DNA from: an uncultured beta proteobacterium
Lineage (GTDB): Bacteria; Pseudomonadota; Gammaproteobacteria; Burkholderiales; Burkholderiaceae_B
Assembly: GCA_903929925.1 (NCBI GenBank)
Contig: CAIYWO010000191.1
Location: 1 to 15,491, forward strand
Direction: 5' to 3'
DNA length: 15,491 nucleotides
Numbering within the stretch: position 1 is the stretch's first letter; the number at the start of each line of letters is the position of its first letter. Shown piece after piece: positions 14,020 to 15,491 of this stretch. Below the pieces are notes generated by a model. That model was not told where the DNA came from and did not search any database. It saw only the letters and a list, made by a program, of their open reading frames with translations. A program made the position numbers and the translations under genes.

Positions 14020-15039
14020 CTAATACCGTTCGGAAGGGTGATGGCTAAGCGCGCTTGAAAGCAAGCGCGCAGTGATATCAACGATGGGGATCACGCGTTC
14101 ATAGGCCATACGGGTCGGACCAATCACGCCCAGTGTGCCAATGACATGGCCATCGATGCTGTAGGGTGCAGTAATGACAGATAAGTCTTCGGTGGGTACG
14201 AGCTCGGAATCGCCCCCGATATAGATTTGTACGCCTTGCGCACGACTTGAAACCTCAAGCAACTGCATGAGATCAGTCTTCTTTTCAAACAGAGAAAAGG
14301 TTTTACGCAGGCGGTCCATGTCGCTCGCCAATTCGTTGACGTCCAACAATTTGCGTTCGCCTGAAATGACGACGGTTTCGCTTTCGTCGGCGGCCTGAGC
14401 ACCCGCCTCGACCGCAGCTTGCATCAAACGGGACATGTCCTCTTGTAGACGCGCCAGATCATGCGAAAGCGTTTGACGCACTTCCGCAAACGACTTCCCT
14501 GCAAAATTGTGATTAAAGAAATTGGCCGCCTCAATGAGGGCGGTGTTCGTGTAGTCACGCGGCGTCAACAGGATACGGTTCTGGACGTCACCATCGGGCG
14601 TCACAATAATCAGCAGAATCCGCTTCTCGGACAGACGAATAAATTCAATCTGCCTGAACACTTGGGCGCGCCGCGGCGACAGCACGACGCCAGCGAACTG
14701 GGTCAGGCTCGAGAGCATCGACGCTGCAGCGTTGACTGCCCGCGAAGGATCTGAGGCCGATTGCAAATCGCGTACATTGGCGGTCGAGGCTAGCTCAAAG
14801 GGTTGTGCTGTCAGCATCGTATCGACGAACAGCCGGTAGCCGCGTGGGGTTGGAATACGACCAGCCGAGGTGTGCGGACTATGGATCAAACCTAGTTCTT
14901 CGAGATCGGCCATGACATTGCGGATCGTGGCGGGCGACAGATCAAAGAGTTTAGAGAGCGTGCGCGAGCCGACGGGTTGACCGTCGTCGATATACCGTTC
15001 GATTAATGCTTTAAGAAGCGAGCGTGCACGATCATCCAT
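14020..15039 (-). CDS. hrcA: Heat-inducible transcription repressor HrcA
   Basis: A 339-residue repressor of class I heat-shock genes that binds CIRCE operators and needs GroEL for activity. The N-terminal winged-helix domain (1-75) holds P-V-G-S-R-T-L-S-K (22-30), L-S-P-A-T-I-R-N-V-M-A-D-L-E-E-L-G (34-50) and the conserved H-T-S-A-G-R-I-P-T-P-R-G-Y-R (56-69). The rest is the GAF-like dimerization region with the inserted segment. It is the first gene of the minus-strand cluster and is divergent from nadK across 63 bp. Its stop is 1 bp from the hemH ATG. I find no CIRCE-like inverted repeat (TTAGCACTC-N9-GAGTGCTAA) in the window, so its operator is probably elsewhere. Confidence 0.97.
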   Translation of the reverse strand: MDDRARSLLKALIERYIDDGQPVGSRTLSKLFDLSPATIRNVMADLEELGLIHSPHTSAGRIPTPRGYRLFVDTMLTAQPFELASTANVRDLQSASDPSRAVNAAASMLSSLTQFAGVVLSPRRAQVFRQIEFIRLSEKRILLIIVTPDGDVQNRILLTPRDYTNTALIEAANFFNHNFAGKSFAEVRQTLSHDLARLQEDMSRLMQAAVEAGAQAADESETVVISGERKLLDVNELASDMDRLRKTFSLFEKKTDLMQLLEVSSRAQGVQIYIGGDSELVPTEDLSVITAPYSIDGHVIGTLGVIGPTRMAYERVIPIVDITARLLSSALSHHPSERY

Positions 15040-15067
15040 GATTGCCCTATTTTACCTTCCCCGACCC

Positions 15068-15073
15068 TATAAT
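15068..15073 (+). promoter_or_regulatory. Consensus -10 box TATAAT, probable nadK promoter
   Basis: A perfect TATAAT sits 29 bp before the nadK ATG in the 63-bp gap between divergent hrcA and nadK. The -35 region at normal spacing (about 15044-15051) is poor; TTGCCC at 15042 is 20 bp away, which is too long. This makes a housekeeping promoter plausible but not certain. Confidence 0.45.
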
Positions 15074-15102
15074 CGGTTAGTTTTTCGACGAGCAGGGGTC
15101 GC

Positions 15103-15491
15103 ATGCACTTTCCCACCATCGCGCTGATTGGCAGATATCAGGACTCGGGCCTGCACGCTCCGCTGCGTGCGCTCGCCACCCTACTTGGGCAGGACGGACG
15201 CAAAGTACTGATCGAGGCAGACACGGCCCGGCACACTGGGGTCAGCGAGTACCCTACCGCAACCTTTGCCCAGATTGGGCAGCAGGCTAGTCTGGCCATC
15301 GTGATGGGTGGCGACGGCACGATGCTTGGGGCGGCCCGCCACCTGGCACCGTTCGATGTGCCGGTCGTCGGAATCAACCACGGGCGACTCGGATTCATCA
15401 CGGACATTCCAGTCGAGGCGGCTCAGGTCGCACTCACGGATCTTTTACAAGGCCGCTACGAAACTGAAAAGCGCATGCTCTTGAGCGCCAC
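15103..15491 (+). CDS. nadK: NAD kinase, N-terminal part (runs off window)
   Basis: The frame from the ATG at 15103 stays open to the window end (129 whole codons of an expected roughly 300). NAD kinase phosphorylates NAD to NADP in the cytoplasm. The hallmark G69-G-D-G-T73 motif and the following M-L-x-A-A-R are present, as is G-I-N-H-G-R-L-G-F-I-T-D at 90-101, the second conserved block. The start is supported by AGGGG at 15094-15098 and by the family's short N-terminus (F-P-T-I-A-L-I-G). The divergent placement beside hrcA is common in Burkholderiales. Confidence 0.96.
   Translation, partial: MHFPTIALIGRYQDSGLHAPLRALATLLGQDGRKVLIEADTARHTGVSEYPTATFAQIGQQASLAIVMGGDGTMLGAARHLAPFDVPVVGINHGRLGFITDIPVEAAQVALTDLLQGRYETEKRMLLSA

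Noticed and set aside
13449..14048. Plus-strand open frame of 199 codons opposite hemH
   Set aside because: Its sequence is the shadow of ferrochelatase codons, with no domain, promoter or ribosome binding site of its own.
13113..14081. Ferrochelatase start at 14081 inside hrcA
   Set aside because: The extra 21 residues are unlike the family and would overlap hrcA by 62 bp; the ATG at 14018, 1 bp after the hrcA stop, fits better.
15040..15102. CIRCE operator between hrcA and nadK
   Set aside because: The gap contains a GGTTAG fragment but no paired TTAGCACTC / GAGTGCTAA arms.

Overview
This looks like a chromosomal segment of a betaproteobacterium, most likely Burkholderiales and perhaps close to Alcaligenaceae. 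The reasons are the divergent nadK / hrcA-hemH-grpE-dnaK-dnaJ order, a DUF1841 gene beside small c-type cytochromes, and a TIGR03647/TIGR03648-type sodium:solute symporter pair. These are taxonomic inferences from gene order and family recognition, not from a database search. All genes look like ordinary core or semi-core genes. I see no insertion sequence, integrase, phage gene, CRISPR array, tRNA or rRNA.

Layout. (1) 1-1811, minus strand: a two-gene symporter operon, a small DUF4212 subunit followed with a 1-nt stop/start overlap by the large subunit, which runs off the left edge. (2) 2101-2529, plus: a DUF1841 protein, convergent with (3) 2548-3261, minus: two small secreted monohaem cytochromes c in tandem. 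(4) 3399-6068, plus: a tight three-gene unit of MoxR-type AAA ATPase, RimJ/RimL-like GNAT acetyltransferase and CoxE-like VWA protein, followed after 55 bp by (5) 6124-8874, a secreted two-domain M16 (pitrilysin-type) zinc peptidase. A T-rich hairpin at 8897-8932 separates this plus-strand block from (6) 8964-15039, minus: hrcA, hemH, grpE, dnaK and dnaJ, the heat-shock chaperone cluster with ferrochelatase inside it. (7) 15103 to the end, plus: the N-terminal part of NAD kinase, divergent from hrcA.

How the parts work together. DnaK, DnaJ and GrpE form the Hsp70 cycle. grpE and dnaK are each preceded by a good match to a sigma-32 promoter, both with a 14-bp spacer. HrcA, the CIRCE-binding repressor, is encoded here, but I find no CIRCE element in the window, so its target is probably elsewhere (groESL is the usual one). 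The MoxR/VWA pair is a predicted metal- or cofactor-insertion or complex-remodelling machine; the acetyltransferase locked between them is the least explained part of the window.

The clearest anomaly is a one-base frameshift in hemH at a run of six G on the coding strand (13162-13167). It splits ferrochelatase just before its second catalytic segment. It may be a sequencing error, a real mutation or, less likely, a recoding site. I did not find a convincing wholly new system; the MoxR-GNAT-VWA unit and the small structural features listed in the findings are the best leads.
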